Positions 34,732 to 44,467 of a DNA stretch of 64,000 nucleotides are shown one piece after another (the stretch's first letter is position 1; each line of letters begins with the position of its first letter). Under the pieces are notes generated by a model. That model ran no database searches, was not told the DNA's origin, and saw only the letters and a list, made by a program, of their open reading frames with translations. The stretch is from contig JABCZR010000010.1 in NCBI GenBank assembly GCA_013289585.1, positions 62,001 to 126,000 on the forward strand, written 5' to 3'. The DNA is from Acidobacteriota bacterium. Lineage in GTDB: Bacteria; Acidobacteriota; Terriglobia; Acidiferrales; UBA7541. A program made the position numbers and the translations under genes.

Positions 34732-36920
34732 GGATTGTTTTTCTCCCAAGAGGATCGAGCGGAACGCAATAAATCCGTGTTCTTCTGCACTGCCTGCTCC
34801 AGCAGGGCCGCTTGTTGCGACGCCAATTTCCAATCTTGCTTCTCGACAGCTTCGGTCAAGCCGGGGAACTCCAGGTGCGCGTAAGTGTAGCGCGAGGAAT
34901 AAAGAAGATGCTGGAACCACGGGCGTCCCGGAATGCCCGCGGGATCCAGCCAGTTGGCTTCGACCTGAAGAAGCTGCGCATTGAGATGCTGCAGTCTTTC
35001 CGGTGAGGCTTGACCAAGCAGGAGGTCATGCGTTGTGGTGGCGTGCAACGCCTGGCCCTCCGTTTCAAACTCGGCGATTCGCGCATGAAGCTTTTTCAGA
35101 TCGAGAGGAGGCTTCGGATTGTTTTTCTGCTCCAGCTCACGGAGGAACTGTTCTAGCGCTGAACCGTTGACGCCGAAATCAAAAGGAAGAATGTCCGCGT
35201 TGGCGAGGCGGAGAGCAACGAGACCCCACATGCGCGTGAGCGTAACGTGGTATTCGAATGTGGGGTCCCCGATATGCGACATCCAATAGTGGTCGTCATA
35301 CATGGAGTGGTAGACGCCGTATTCTCCGCTAAAGCCGAGATTGATGACCGGGCGGCCGAGATGATTCAGAAAAACGGTATGATCCGAGCCGCTGCCAATA
35401 CGCGTCTCGACGAGCGCACTGTCTGAGGGCGGAGCGGCGGCCTTCGAATTCCTCATGCGGGTCGCGCGCCATGCTGCGTAGAGAGATTTTCCGGAAGGCG
35501 CACGAACGTCTTTGGAAGCTTCCACGAGCATAGGAGCGAGCGAAGCAACGGCGGAAGGCGAGAAGCTGAGGCCCTCGGGGCCTGCTGTTGTGGCGGCTCC
35601 GGCAACTGAGGAATCAACGTTGAGATAGGCGACAAGTTTTTTCTTCAACTCGTCGGCAAATTGCTCACCCCACTCCGTGGAGCCCGTCAGGCCGTACTCT
35701 TCTCCATCCCAGCTGCAGACGACGATGGTGCGTCGCGGGCGGATGCCGCGCTGCTTGAGTTCGCCAAGCGATCGCGTGAGCTCCATCATCGAACTTGTGC
35801 CGCTGGATGGATCCACGCCGCCGAAAGCCCACGCATCTCGATGATTGCCCAGCAGCACCCATTCCTCGGGAACCTCGCTGCCGCGTATGCGCGCTTCGAC
35901 GACCGTGTATGGTTGCAGGCTGGTGTCCATGTCCACTTTCAAGTGAACCTTTACGGCGCCGGTGAGGCGATAGGTGATCGGTAAAGCGCCTTGCCAATCT
36001 TTCGGAGCTTCGGGCCCGTTCATATTTTCAAGAAGCGGCTTCGCGTCCCGCCAGGAAAGCGGGAGCCCGACAATTTTGGGGAGCGAGCGCGCTTCTTCGG
36101 GCGCGATGTGTTTAGCGCCGGCCACGGAAGCCCAGCCGGGTGTTGTCGGGTCACCGGGAACGATATAGTCGTAAGTGATCGCGCCACGCTGGATGTGGCT
36201 TTCCGGGCCCCAGGGTCCATCCGGAAAAACTTTGCCGCGAGCGTAGCCATCCTCGGCGGGATCGGAATAAATCAGCAAAGCGGCGGCGCCTTCGCGCTCG
36301 GCAGTGAGCGCCTTGAAACCACGATAGCTGTAGGGATTCGAATAGCGGACCAACACAATTTTGCCCTTCACGCTGATGCCGTTTTTGCGGAGAAGGTCGT
36401 AATCTTCAGGATTCCCGCTGTGCGCGTAAACCACTTCCGCGGTAACGTCGCCGGAAGCCGAAAATCCGAAATAAGAACCGGAGACGGCAGGGTTTTTCGT
36501 ATCGGGGTCCACGTCGTAGGGATCCTCGCGCAATCCTGCCGTGTAAGGTACAGGCGCAATCATCTCCAGGGAAACGCTGCGCGGCCGCGAGTGAAGAACA
36601 TCGTAGCGCCGCAGCGTGACGTCTTCCCAACCTTGCTTGCGCCATTCGGCCGCGATGAATTCGGCTAGCCAGTTATTGCGATCGGAAGCGGCGGGATGAG
36701 GCTCGGCGGTGAAGGTGCGATGCCACTCGCGCGCTTTCTCCGGCGAAGGAATGGACTGAAACGTGTTTTCGAGTTGATGCTCCACGACCGCGTGCGCCGG
36801 AGTAAAGCCAAGCAGGGCCGCGCCCGAGGGAGCAGACTCTTTTAGCTGGGCGGAAAGGACGACGGCCAGCGCGAGGAATGAAAAGAATAAGACCACTATC
36901 TTGCGGGGAAAAAAGGGCAT
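34728..36920 (-). CDS. M28-family glutamate carboxypeptidase II-like
   Basis: A 730-residue secreted zinc peptidase resembling PSMA/NAALADase. After the signal peptide (KIVVLFFSFLALAVVLSAQ) come a PA insert (about residues 150-290: VVYAHSGNPEDYDLLRKNGISVKGKIVLVRYSNPYSYRG), the M28 catalytic domain with zinc ligands in GNHRDAWAFGGVDPSSGTS, WDGEEYGLTGSTEW, YLNVDSSVAGA and VYHSMYDDHYW, and the C-terminal transferrin-receptor-like dimerisation domain (about 590-725). It should remove C-terminal acidic residues from peptides. It heads an operon with the S58 peptidase; the class III aminotransferase gene lies 67 bases upstream in the same direction. Confidence 0.92.
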   Translation of the reverse strand: MPFFPRKIVVLFFSFLALAVVLSAQLKESAPSGAALLGFTPAHAVVEHQLENTFQSIPSPEKAREWHRTFTAEPHPAASDRNNWLAEFIAAEWRKQGWEDVTLRRYDVLHSRPRSVSLEMIAPVPYTAGLREDPYDVDPDTKNPAVSGSYFGFSASGDVTAEVVYAHSGNPEDYDLLRKNGISVKGKIVLVRYSNPYSYRGFKALTAEREGAAALLIYSDPAEDGYARGKVFPDGPWGPESHIQRGAITYDYIVPGDPTTPGWASVAGAKHIAPEEARSLPKIVGLPLSWRDAKPLLENMNGPEAPKDWQGALPITYRLTGAVKVHLKVDMDTSLQPYTVVEARIRGSEVPEEWVLLGNHRDAWAFGGVDPSSGTSSMMELTRSLGELKQRGIRPRRTIVVCSWDGEEYGLTGSTEWGEQFADELKKKLVAYLNVDSSVAGAATTAGPEGLSFSPSAVASLAPMLVEASKDVRAPSGKSLYAAWRATRMRNSKAAAPPSDSALVETRIGSGSDHTVFLNHLGRPVINLGFSGEYGVYHSMYDDHYWMSHIGDPTFEYHVTLTRMWGLVALRLANADILPFDFGVNGSALEQFLRELEQKNNPKPPLDLKKLHARIAEFETEGQALHATTTHDLLLGQASPERLQHLNAQLLQVEANWLDPAGIPGRPWFQHLLYSSRYTYAHLEFPGLTEAVEKQDWKLASQQAALLEQAVQKNTDLLRSARSSWEKNNP

Positions 36921-36987
36921 GGCTCTTTGACTCTCCGTATGAAATCGATGAAGCAGAGTGCGAACAGTTAGCGGGCCCACGTGCGAA

Positions 36988-38325
36988 TCAAACTTGAAAC
37001 ACCTTTGTGAGAGCTGACCGGATGGCGCGGGCAATCTGCGCGGATTCCTCGGGCGAAATCGTAAAGGGCGGCGCGAGAAGGATGTGATCGCCGCGCAGAC
37101 CGTCGACGCAGCCCTGCGTTGGATAGGTCAGAACATTCTCCTCGAGGCAAGCCTGGCGGATTTTCTCCGCAATGTTCTCAGATTTTGGAAAAGGCTCGCG
37201 CGTGGTTTTGTCGTTGACGAATTCGACGCCGAGGAGCAAGCCAAGTCCACGAACATCGCCAACGTGGCGATGCGCCAGAAGCGACGTAAGTGCTTCGCGC
37301 AGGTTTCGACCCGCGGGATTGACGCGCTCGAAAAGTTTGTGCGATTCCAGATAGTCGAAAACAGCGTTGCCTGCGGCGGTGGAAACGGGGTGAGCTTGAT
37401 ACGTAAAGCCGTGCATGAATGCGCCGGAGCCTCGTTCGAACGCGTCGACCACGCGCGCGGAAACAAGCACCGCGCCGAGCGGCGCGTAACCACTGGCGAT
37501 TCCCTTCCCGACTAAAATCATGTCCGGCTCGACGCCCCAGTATTCGACGGCAAAAGCCTTCCCGGTTCGGCCCAGGCCAGTCATCACTTCGTCGGCAATC
37601 AGTAGAATGCCATTTTTGCGGCAGATTTCGGCGATACGCGCAACGTAGCCGTCCGGAGGCACGGCGGCTCCGAGCGTTGCACCCACGACAGGCTCGAAGA
37701 TAAAAGCTGCGGCATCACTTTTCTTGTTTCCGTCCAAATGAGCTTGCAGGTCATCGGCGCAAGCGAGTTCGCATTGTGGGAATGTCTTTTCGAACGGGCA
37801 GTGATAGCAGAAGCAAGGCGCGATGTGGCCCCAATCGGCAATGAGCGGCTCGTAAGGCGCACGACGCGCGACGTTGCCGCTGACAGACATTGCTCCAAGC
37901 GTGCTGCCGTGATAGCTCTGGCGCCGCGAAAGAACCCGGTAGCGCTCCTTTTGCCCAGTTTCGAGATGATATTGACGCACGAGCTTGATGGCTGTCTCGG
38001 TGGCTTCTGAACCGCCGGAAGTGAAGTAGACGCGGCCGCCGTTGCGAAAATTTGCAGGAGCAAGTGCGAGTAACCGGGCCGCAAGTTTTTCGGCAGGAGC
38101 CGAGTGAAATTGCGAGGTGTGCGCGAACGCAATCTGCGAAGATTGCTCGGCCATCGCGCGGCCGATTTCCTGCACGCCATGTCCGATGCTGACGACGGCG
38201 GCCTGGCCGGAAGCATCCAGGAAGCGCCGCCCATCGGAAGCGATGATCCAGCAGCCTTCGCCGCGAACGGCAACGGGAAATGTCTTCTTGAAATTGCGGG
38301 AAAATAGCCCGCTGTTCGTGGCCAT
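36988..38325 (-). CDS. Class III aminotransferase (omega-amino acid type)
   Basis: A 445-residue PLP-dependent class III aminotransferase. YFTSGGSEATETAIKLVRQYH, SYHGSTLGAMSVSG, the PLP aspartate in LLIADEVMTGLGRTGKAFA and the Schiff-base lysine in ILVGKGIASGYAPLGAVLV are all present. The segment FCYHCPFEKTFPQCELACADDL holds four cysteines and is typical of a large group of uncharacterised omega-transaminases. Together with the M28 and S58 peptidases downstream it suggests peptide degradation followed by transamination. The ATG at 38325 starts the conserved region; a strong ribosome site is not seen. Confidence 0.87.
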   Translation of the reverse strand: MATNSGLFSRNFKKTFPVAVRGEGCWIIASDGRRFLDASGQAAVVSIGHGVQEIGRAMAEQSSQIAFAHTSQFHSAPAEKLAARLLALAPANFRNGGRVYFTSGGSEATETAIKLVRQYHLETGQKERYRVLSRRQSYHGSTLGAMSVSGNVARRAPYEPLIADWGHIAPCFCYHCPFEKTFPQCELACADDLQAHLDGNKKSDAAAFIFEPVVGATLGAAVPPDGYVARIAEICRKNGILLIADEVMTGLGRTGKAFAVEYWGVEPDMILVGKGIASGYAPLGAVLVSARVVDAFERGSGAFMHGFTYQAHPVSTAAGNAVFDYLESHKLFERVNPAGRNLREALTSLLAHRHVGDVRGLGLLLGVEFVNDKTTREPFPKSENIAEKIRQACLEENVLTYPTQGCVDGLRGDHILLAPPFTISPEESAQIARAIRSALTKVFQV

Positions 38326-38475
38326 GAGTCGTCCGGCCAAGAATTGTAGCAGAGTCGCATGCGCGCGCTGCAACGCGCGAGGCTCGTGAGCGAGAGGTGT
38401 GCCTTGCAACCGGCAGTCGAAAAGAGGCAGAGAGTTATACTATGGCTCGCGGCCAAACACCGAGTGGAGGATTCC

Positions 38476-39147
38476 ATGGGAGAGATGATTGAGTTCAAGC
38501 GACCGGACGGAAAGACTTGTGCTGGCTATCTGGCCTCGGCCAAAGAGGGAGCGAGCGCACCGGGCATGGTGGTTATTCAGGAATGGTGGGGACTCAACGA
38601 TCAAATCAAAAAGATCGCGGATCGATTTGCCGTCGCAGGTTATCGTGCGCTCGTTCCGGACCTTTACCGCGGCAAGGTCGCCACCGCTGCCGACGAAGCA
38701 ACCCACCTGATGAATAACCTCAATTTTCCCGATGCCGCAGGCCAGGACATTCGCGGCGCCGTGCAGCAGCTGAAACAATCTTCGAAGAAAGCAGCTGTGG
38801 GCGGCTTCTGTTTGGGCGGCGCGCTGGCGATTCTGGCTGCCCTGCGAGTTCCGGAGATGGATGCTGGCGCCTGCTTCTACGGAATTCCTCCGCTCGACGC
38901 CACCGATCTGAAAAAAATCAGCATCCCCTTGATTTGCCATTTCGCGAACACGGATGACTGGTGCACGCCTGCCAAGGTAAACGAACTGGAGTCCGCACTC
39001 AGGCAATCGAAATCAAGGTTCGAGATCTATCGTTACGACGCGCAACACGCCTTTATGAACGAGGCGCGCCCACAAGTGTACGACGCTGCTTCCGCAAAGA
39101 TGGCGTGGGACAGAACGCTCGCGTTCCTGAAAAAGGCGCTCGCCTAG
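38476..39147 (+). CDS. Dienelactone hydrolase family protein
   Basis: A 223-residue alpha/beta hydrolase of the dienelactone hydrolase family. The nucleophile elbow is GGFCLGGAL with cysteine (about residue 112), the acid is in NTDDWCTP and the histidine in YDAQHAFMNE, the classic Cys-Asp-His triad. The oxyanion and lid region is VIQEWWGLNDQIKKIADRFAVAGYRALVPDLYRG. It hydrolyses enol-lactones or related esters; the natural substrate is unknown. GAGTGGAGG seven bases before the ATG supports this start over the 39-codon longer ORF. It diverges from the class III aminotransferase. Confidence 0.9.
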   Translation: MGEMIEFKRPDGKTCAGYLASAKEGASAPGMVVIQEWWGLNDQIKKIADRFAVAGYRALVPDLYRGKVATAADEATHLMNNLNFPDAAGQDIRGAVQQLKQSSKKAAVGGFCLGGALAILAALRVPEMDAGACFYGIPPLDATDLKKISIPLICHFANTDDWCTPAKVNELESALRQSKSRFEIYRYDAQHAFMNEARPQVYDAASAKMAWDRTLAFLKKALA

Positions 39148-39429
39148 GCGACCTTTTCGCGGCGTCGCTTAAGGATCAAAACGGACTGGTGCATTGTCCG
39201 GTGCAGGCAGAGACGCCACTAGGGCTCTGCTGCTCAGTTCCGGCCGATCCTCTGCCGGCTGAACTCCCCCGAATCCAATAAATCATCCACCACACGAGAT
39301 GCTCCTATGCTAGGGTTGATTGCGAAAAAGAGAACGCTTCTCCGCCCGGTCGGCTCGAAGAAATCACCGCTGAAACCGAGTGCCTTTCTCCCGTCCGGCG
39401 CTAATCGTGGCGTCCCTCGGTAAGCATCG
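39148..39429. other. 282-base spacer before the hybrid kinase
   Basis: No gene is seen. Near 39235-39265, AGTTCCGGC and GCCGGCTGAACT can form an imperfect hairpin that may end the dienelactone hydrolase transcript. No strong ribosome site precedes the kinase ATG, although the conserved transmembrane segment begins right after it. Confidence 0.4.
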
Positions 39430-42400
39430 ATGATCAACTTTCTGGAAAACCTGAAGCTCCGGCGGAAACTACTGATCGCCATGGTTCCGCTGGTCTTGAT
39501 GGTCATCGTCGCGGGTGTGTATTCGTCATTCGAAAGCAAGACCATCGACGCCTGGTACAGCACCCTGATTGACACAGAAGTGGAGGCATTGCGGAACATC
39601 GCCGAAGCGCGAAGTCACACAAATCGGTTCGGGCTCTTTCTGTACGAGCTTGTCGCAGAGACCGATCCCGATCGAAAACTGAAAATCGACGGGCAATTGG
39701 AGAAGACTCGCGCCGACTACCACACCGTGATTTCTGCGGCCCTTCGGGAGAGCCCTGAGCGCGCGGATAAAATCAACACCGCAGCAGCCCTCTTCGATAA
39801 AGCCGTAGATGATGCGCGCCCAGTGCGCGCCGCTGCCATGGCCGGAAACACCGAAAAAGCTTCAAATCTGATGCGCGCCGGGGTGAACCAGGAATTGGAG
39901 CAGGCGCGCCAGGCCGCCATCAACATCACAGAGGAGCTGCAGAAGGCCATTGATGACCGCTCCAACGAGCTGACCAGAAACACGCACCACGCGATCGTGG
40001 TCACCTGGCTGGTGATCGGGTTGGGCCTGTTGGCATCGTGGGCCACCGCGGTCTTTATCGTGCAAACGGAAGTCGTGCGGGAGATGCTTTCTCTTCGCGG
40101 CAGCATCCAGGATCTCGCGGACGGGAAGTTGGACGAACCCATACCCTTTCTCGATCGCCGCAACGAGATCGGCGAGATCAGCCGCGCGCTTCGAACGCTG
40201 CAACGCGGCGCCCGCGAACGCGAGATTCAAGGCTGGGTAAAAGCCGAGGCGGCGTCCACTCTGCAGCGGCTGCAATCGACCCAGGACTTTAGCGCGTTCG
40301 CGACTGCCTTGTTGTCGCGCCTGTCGGAATCCATCCCCATCATTTATGGAGCACTTTATCTCGTTGATGAGACACAGAAGCGATTCTTCCGCGCGGGATC
40401 GTTTGCGCTCAACGACGCGAATAATCCACAAGAGTTTGCGCTCGGTGAGGGCCTGGCGGGGCAAGCTGCCGTGGAACGCCGGCCGCTGGCAATTACCGCC
40501 GGCGATCAAGTCCGGATCACAGCTGGCATGGGGACCGTGAAGCCCGGCATCCTGCTGTTTCTGCCAGTGATCAATCAAGACGTCGTGACAGCAGTCATCG
40601 AGTTGGCGCCGGTTTCCTCTGTAAGCGAGCGCCAGCAAGCCCTGCTCGATGCGCTCTTACCCTCCGTAGCCCTGAGCGCCGAAATCCTGGCCGGCAACAT
40701 TGCCACCAGAAAGCTTCTCGATCAGACCCGCGCCCAAGCGGAAGCGCTGGCCGCTTCCGAACGCCAGATCACCGCGCGCAAAGAGGAGCTCGAATCCATC
40801 AACCAGGCGCTCGAAGTGTCGGAGGTGGAACTGCGGCGCGCCAAGGAAGTCGCGGAAGAAGCCAGCAGAATCAAGGCGGATTTCCTGGCCAATATGAGCC
40901 ACGAGATTCGTACGCCCATGAATGCCATTATCGGCATGTCGCATCTGACGTTGCGGACCGAACTCAATCCTCGTCAGAAAGATTACGTCCGAAAGATTCA
41001 AATGGCCGGCCAGCACCTGCTCGGCATCATCAACGACATTCTGGATTTCTCGAAAATTGAAGCCGGCAAATTGTCGGTCGAAACTATCGACTTCGATCTC
41101 GAAAAAGTGCTGGAGAACGTCAGCAACCTGATCTCCGAGAAAGCCTCGGCCAAAGGATTGGAACTCATCTTCGACATCGAAGCCGCGGTCCCCACGCAAC
41201 TGAAGGGTGATCCCCTGCGCTTGGGACAAATCCTGATCAACTTTTGCAACAACGCCGTCAAATTTACCGAGAGCGGCGAGATCGTCGTTAGAGCCCGCGT
41301 CCAGGAAAAAGATGAGGACGGTCAACTGGTTCGTTTTTCGGTCAGCGACACCGGAATTGGCCTGACCCAGGAACAAATGGGACGCCTGTTTCAAGCGTTC
41401 GAACAGGCCGATGCTTCCACAACACGCCAGCACGGCGGCACCGGGCTGGGATTGGCGATTTCGAAGCGGTTGGCGCAACTGATGGGCGGCGATGTTGGCG
41501 TCGAGAGCGAAGTGGGCAAAGGAAGCACGTTCTGGTTTACCGCCCGCCTGGGAAACAGCGCGGTTTCAGCGCGCCGCGCGGCGAGGCCCGACTTGCGCGG
41601 CCGGCGCGTTTTGATCATCGACGACAATCCGCAAGCCCGCGCGGTACTTTCGAGCATGCTCACGAGCATGACTTTTGTCGTGCACGAGGCGCCATCGGGC
41701 CTCGAAGGAATCGAGATGGTCCGTCACGCCGCGGCAGTTGGCGAGCCCTATGAGATTGCTTTTGTGGACTGGCAGATGCCGGGGATTGATGGCATCGAAA
41801 CCGGCAAACGGATTCACGCGCTGCCAAATATAGCCGTCAAGCCTCAACTCGTAATGGTTACCGCGTACGGCCGCGAAGAAGTTCTAAAGCAGGCGGAAGC
41901 CAACGCATTCGCCAACGTCTTGATCAAGCCCGTAACTCCCTCCATGCTGTTCGATTCGGCGATCGAAGTCCTCGGCGCCGGCCAGGAGAGCGTTCGCGAC
42001 CTCCAGGCTGGTCCTGCTCCGGAACTATCCCGGTTGCGTGACGCGCGAGTTTTGCTGGTGGAAGACAATGAACTCAATCAAGAGGTAGCTCTCGCGCTGC
42101 TTGAGGACGCGCACATGTCGATTGATGTGGCGCAGAACGGGGAGGTTGCTGTCCGCATGGTGGGTAGCGGCACGTACGACGTGGTGTTAATGGATATGCA
42201 GATGCCCGTGATGGATGGCATCACCGCAACGAAAGCGATCCGCGCCAATCCGCGGTTTCGCTCGCTGCCCATTATTGCCATGACTGCCAACGTGATGGCC
42301 GCCGATCGCGAAAAGTGTATCGAGGCCGGCATGAACGACCATGTCGCCAAGCCCATTGATCCCGAGGAACTTTTCGCCGCGCTGCTCCGCTGGATCAAGC

Positions 42401-43083
42401 CCCGCGATGGGGGCAGAGCGGCGGGAGAAGCCGCGGCGCCAGTCTCGAGCCCTTTGGCGCCGGCTAAAGCTCCTGATTCCGTGGTTCTGGAAATTCCCGG
42501 GATCGACACCAAGTCCGCGCTCCGGCGAACGGGCGGCAATCTAAAGCGTTATGAGTCCCTATTGCGCAAATTTGCGGACCCGATGGCGGGTGGCGTCGCG
42601 GAAATCCGGAGCGCTCTGGTCGCGAACGATACAGTGACAGCCGCGCGAGCTGCTCATTCCTTAAAAGGCGCTGCTGCCAATCTTGGCGCGACCGCGCTGG
42701 CGGAAGTCGCAGCAAAGGCGGAGACTGCCCTGACCAAGGGGCAGGGTGTTGAAGATGCATTAAAATCGCTTGCGATTTCTTTCGAAGCCCTAACGGCGGC
42801 AATTCGAACGGCGCTCCCGAACGAACAAGTAGCAGCCGGAGATGCCCAGGTTTCCGCGGATCCCGCGACGGTGCGGGAACCTCTCAACCGGCTTAGAAAA
42901 TTGCTGAAAAATGACGATGGCGACGCCTCCGATTTCATAATCGACGCCCGGCCCGCGTTGTCCCGAGTGCTGACTGAATCGGAGATCAATACTCTCACCG
43001 GCCTGGTCGGCAACTTCGATTTCGAAGCTGCACTCAAGTCCCTTGCAAACATTTCCGCGCGTCTGTCCCTCAAACTGGAGTGA
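39430..43083 (+). CDS. Hybrid sensor histidine kinase with two receivers and Hpt domain
   Basis: A 1217-residue BarA-like membrane kinase. Order: membrane helix (about 14-34), four-helix-bundle sensor, second helix (about 187-211), HAMP, a GAF domain (about 285-430), coiled coil, HisKA with the phosphorylated histidine in [13 protein letters not shown] (His491), HATPase ([22 protein letters not shown]), receiver 1 (VLIIDDN; Asp780 in FVDWQMP), receiver 2 (LLVEDNELN; Asp922 in LMDMQMP) and a C-terminal Hpt with [11 protein letters not shown] (His1076). It should run an internal His-Asp-His relay. The adjacent receiver-phosphatase, five bases downstream, is the obvious recipient. Confidence 0.93.
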   Translation: MINFLENLKLRRKLLIAMVPLVLMVIVAGVYSSFESKTIDAWYSTLIDTEVEALRNIAEARSHTNRFGLFLYELVAETDPDRKLKIDGQLEKTRADYHTVISAALRESPERADKINTAAALFDKAVDDARPVRAAAMAGNTEKASNLMRAGVNQELEQARQAAINITEELQKAIDDRSNELTRNTHHAIVVTWLVIGLGLLASWATAVFIVQTEVVREMLSLRGSIQDLADGKLDEPIPFLDRRNEIGEISRALRTLQRGAREREIQGWVKAEAASTLQRLQSTQDFSAFATALLSRLSESIPIIYGALYLVDETQKRFFRAGSFALNDANNPQEFALGEGLAGQAAVERRPLAITAGDQVRITAGMGTVKPGILLFLPVINQDVVTAVIELAPVSSVSERQQALLDALLPSVALSAEILAGNIATRKLLDQTRAQAEALAASERQITARKEELESINQALEVSEVELRRAKEVAEEASRIKADFLANMSHEIRTPMNAIIGMSHLTLRTELNPRQKDYVRKIQMAGQHLLGIINDILDFSKIEAGKLSVETIDFDLEKVLENVSNLISEKASAKGLELIFDIEAAVPTQLKGDPLRLGQILINFCNNAVKFTESGEIVVRARVQEKDEDGQLVRFSVSDTGIGLTQEQMGRLFQAFEQADASTTRQHGGTGLGLAISKRLAQLMGGDVGVESEVGKGSTFWFTARLGNSAVSARRAARPDLRGRRVLIIDDNPQARAVLSSMLTSMTFVVHEAPSGLEGIEMVRHAAAVGEPYEIAFVDWQMPGIDGIETGKRIHALPNIAVKPQLVMVTAYGREEVLKQAEANAFANVLIKPVTPSMLFDSAIEVLGAGQESVRDLQAGPAPELSRLRDARVLLVEDNELNQEVALALLEDAHMSIDVAQNGEVAVRMVGSGTYDVVLMDMQMPVMDGITATKAIRANPRFRSLPIIAMTANVMAADREKCIEAGMNDHVAKPIDPEELFAALLRWIKPRDGGRAAGEAAAPVSSPLAPAKAPDSVVLEIPGIDTKSALRRTGGNLKRYESLLRKFADPMAGGVAEIRSALVANDTVTAARAAHSLKGAAANLGATALAEVAAKAETALTKGQGVEDALKSLAISFEALTAAIRTALPNEQVAAGDAQVSADPATVREPLNRLRKLLKNDDGDASDFIIDARPALSRVLTESEINTLTGLVGNFDFEAALKSLANISARLSLKLE

Positions 43084-43087
43084 AAAT

Positions 43088-44251
43088 ATGGCTCAAGCAG
43101 CGCCAGCACCAGCAAAATCAATTCTGATTGTCGACGACACCCCCATCAATCTCGGCGTGATCTCCGGCGCGCTGAAAGATTCGTATCGAACCAAAGTTGC
43201 CACCAATGGCGAGAAGGCGCTTTCCATTGCCTCCGGCGAGGAGAAGCCCGACCTGATTCTGCTCGACGTGATGATGCCGGAAATGGACGGCTACGAAGTC
43301 TGCCGCCGCTTGAAAGCGAATCCGGACACGCGGGATATCCCGGTGATTTTTCTTACTGGACAGACCGGAACGGACGATGAAACGAAAGGATTCGAAGTCG
43401 GCGCTGTCGACTATATTCATAAGCCATTTTCCGAGGCCGTTGTAAAAGCGCGCGTGCGTACCCACCTCATGCTCCGCGAAGCCCATGAGCAAATTGCGAA
43501 ACAACTGGTGGCCATCAACATTGAATTGGAAATGGCGCGGCAAATCCAGTTGTCCATTCTGCCGCGCAGCACGCCGAAACTTCAGGGTCTCGATATTGTG
43601 GCCAGCTACATTCCTATGACTTCCGTCGCGGGTGATTTTTATGACTTCATTATTGTGGACGAAAAACGCGTTGGGATTCTCGTCGCTGACGTGTCGGGAC
43701 ACGGCTTGCCTTCCGCGCTGATCGCTTCCATGCTGCAGGTCGCCCTGACCGCTCAAGCGTCCCACGCTGCTGATCCGGCGCGGGTGCTGTCGGGATTGAA
43801 TCAGGCGCTGTGCGGAAAGTTCGAACATAATTTCGTGACCGCGGCCTATGTGTTTGTGGACATGGAAAAAAAGATGATGACTTACGCCGGGGCTGGGCAC
43901 CCACCTGTGCTGTTTTGGCGCAGCTCGGCTGGCAAAGTCAGCGAGGTTCTGGAAAACGGACTGTTCCTCGGCCAGTTCCCCGAAGCCACCTACGCCTCCC
44001 TGCAATTACCCGTTGAGGCTGGTGACCGGAGTGTCCTCTATACCGATGGAATTCCGGAAACAAAAAACGCATCGGAAGAAGAATTCGGGACCAAGAGATT
44101 CATGCAGTTTATGCAGAAGAACCACAGCCTGCCCGTGGATCAGTTCGCCGATGGATTGCTCGACGAGCTGTCGCGCTGGTCAGGGCAGCCGCGTGGTCAG
44201 GGACAACAGGACGACATCACCGTGCTGACCATTGAGTTCAAAAACTCCTGA
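43088..44251 (+). CDS. Response regulator with PP2C-type (SpoIIE/RsbU) phosphatase
   Basis: A 387-residue protein with an N-terminal receiver (SILIVDDTPINL; phospho-acceptor Asp60 in LILLDVMMPEMDGYEVC; conserved Lys in IHKPFS), a helical linker (about 125-160) and a SpoIIE-type PPM phosphatase domain (about 175-385: GDFYDFIIVDEKRVGILVADVSGHGLPSALIASML, GAGHPPVLFW, LYTDGIPE, DDITVLTIE) carrying the metal-binding aspartates. Such proteins dephosphorylate anti-sigma-factor antagonists. The ATG at 43088 has GGAG seven bases upstream and follows the kinase stop by four bases. Confidence 0.92.
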   Translation: MAQAAPAPAKSILIVDDTPINLGVISGALKDSYRTKVATNGEKALSIASGEEKPDLILLDVMMPEMDGYEVCRRLKANPDTRDIPVIFLTGQTGTDDETKGFEVGAVDYIHKPFSEAVVKARVRTHLMLREAHEQIAKQLVAINIELEMARQIQLSILPRSTPKLQGLDIVASYIPMTSVAGDFYDFIIVDEKRVGILVADVSGHGLPSALIASMLQVALTAQASHAADPARVLSGLNQALCGKFEHNFVTAAYVFVDMEKKMMTYAGAGHPPVLFWRSSAGKVSEVLENGLFLGQFPEATYASLQLPVEAGDRSVLYTDGIPETKNASEEEFGTKRFMQFMQKNHSLPVDQFADGLLDELSRWSGQPRGQGQQDDITVLTIEFKNS

Positions 44252-44467
44252 TGGGGGAGCTCAGCTCGAGCGAGAATTCCTCAGAATCTTTCTTCCATCT
44301 TCCTGCGCGTCGAATAGTGGACAAAGATGGCAGGCCTTTCGGCCGGGGCGCCATCTAGTAAGTACTCCTGTCCTTAATCTGACTCTCCGTACAGATGGCA
44401 ATTCAGGTTTTGGACGGTAGCCTGCCGAAGACGGGCGGTTTCCGTAACGAACAGTATGGGAGGCCTT

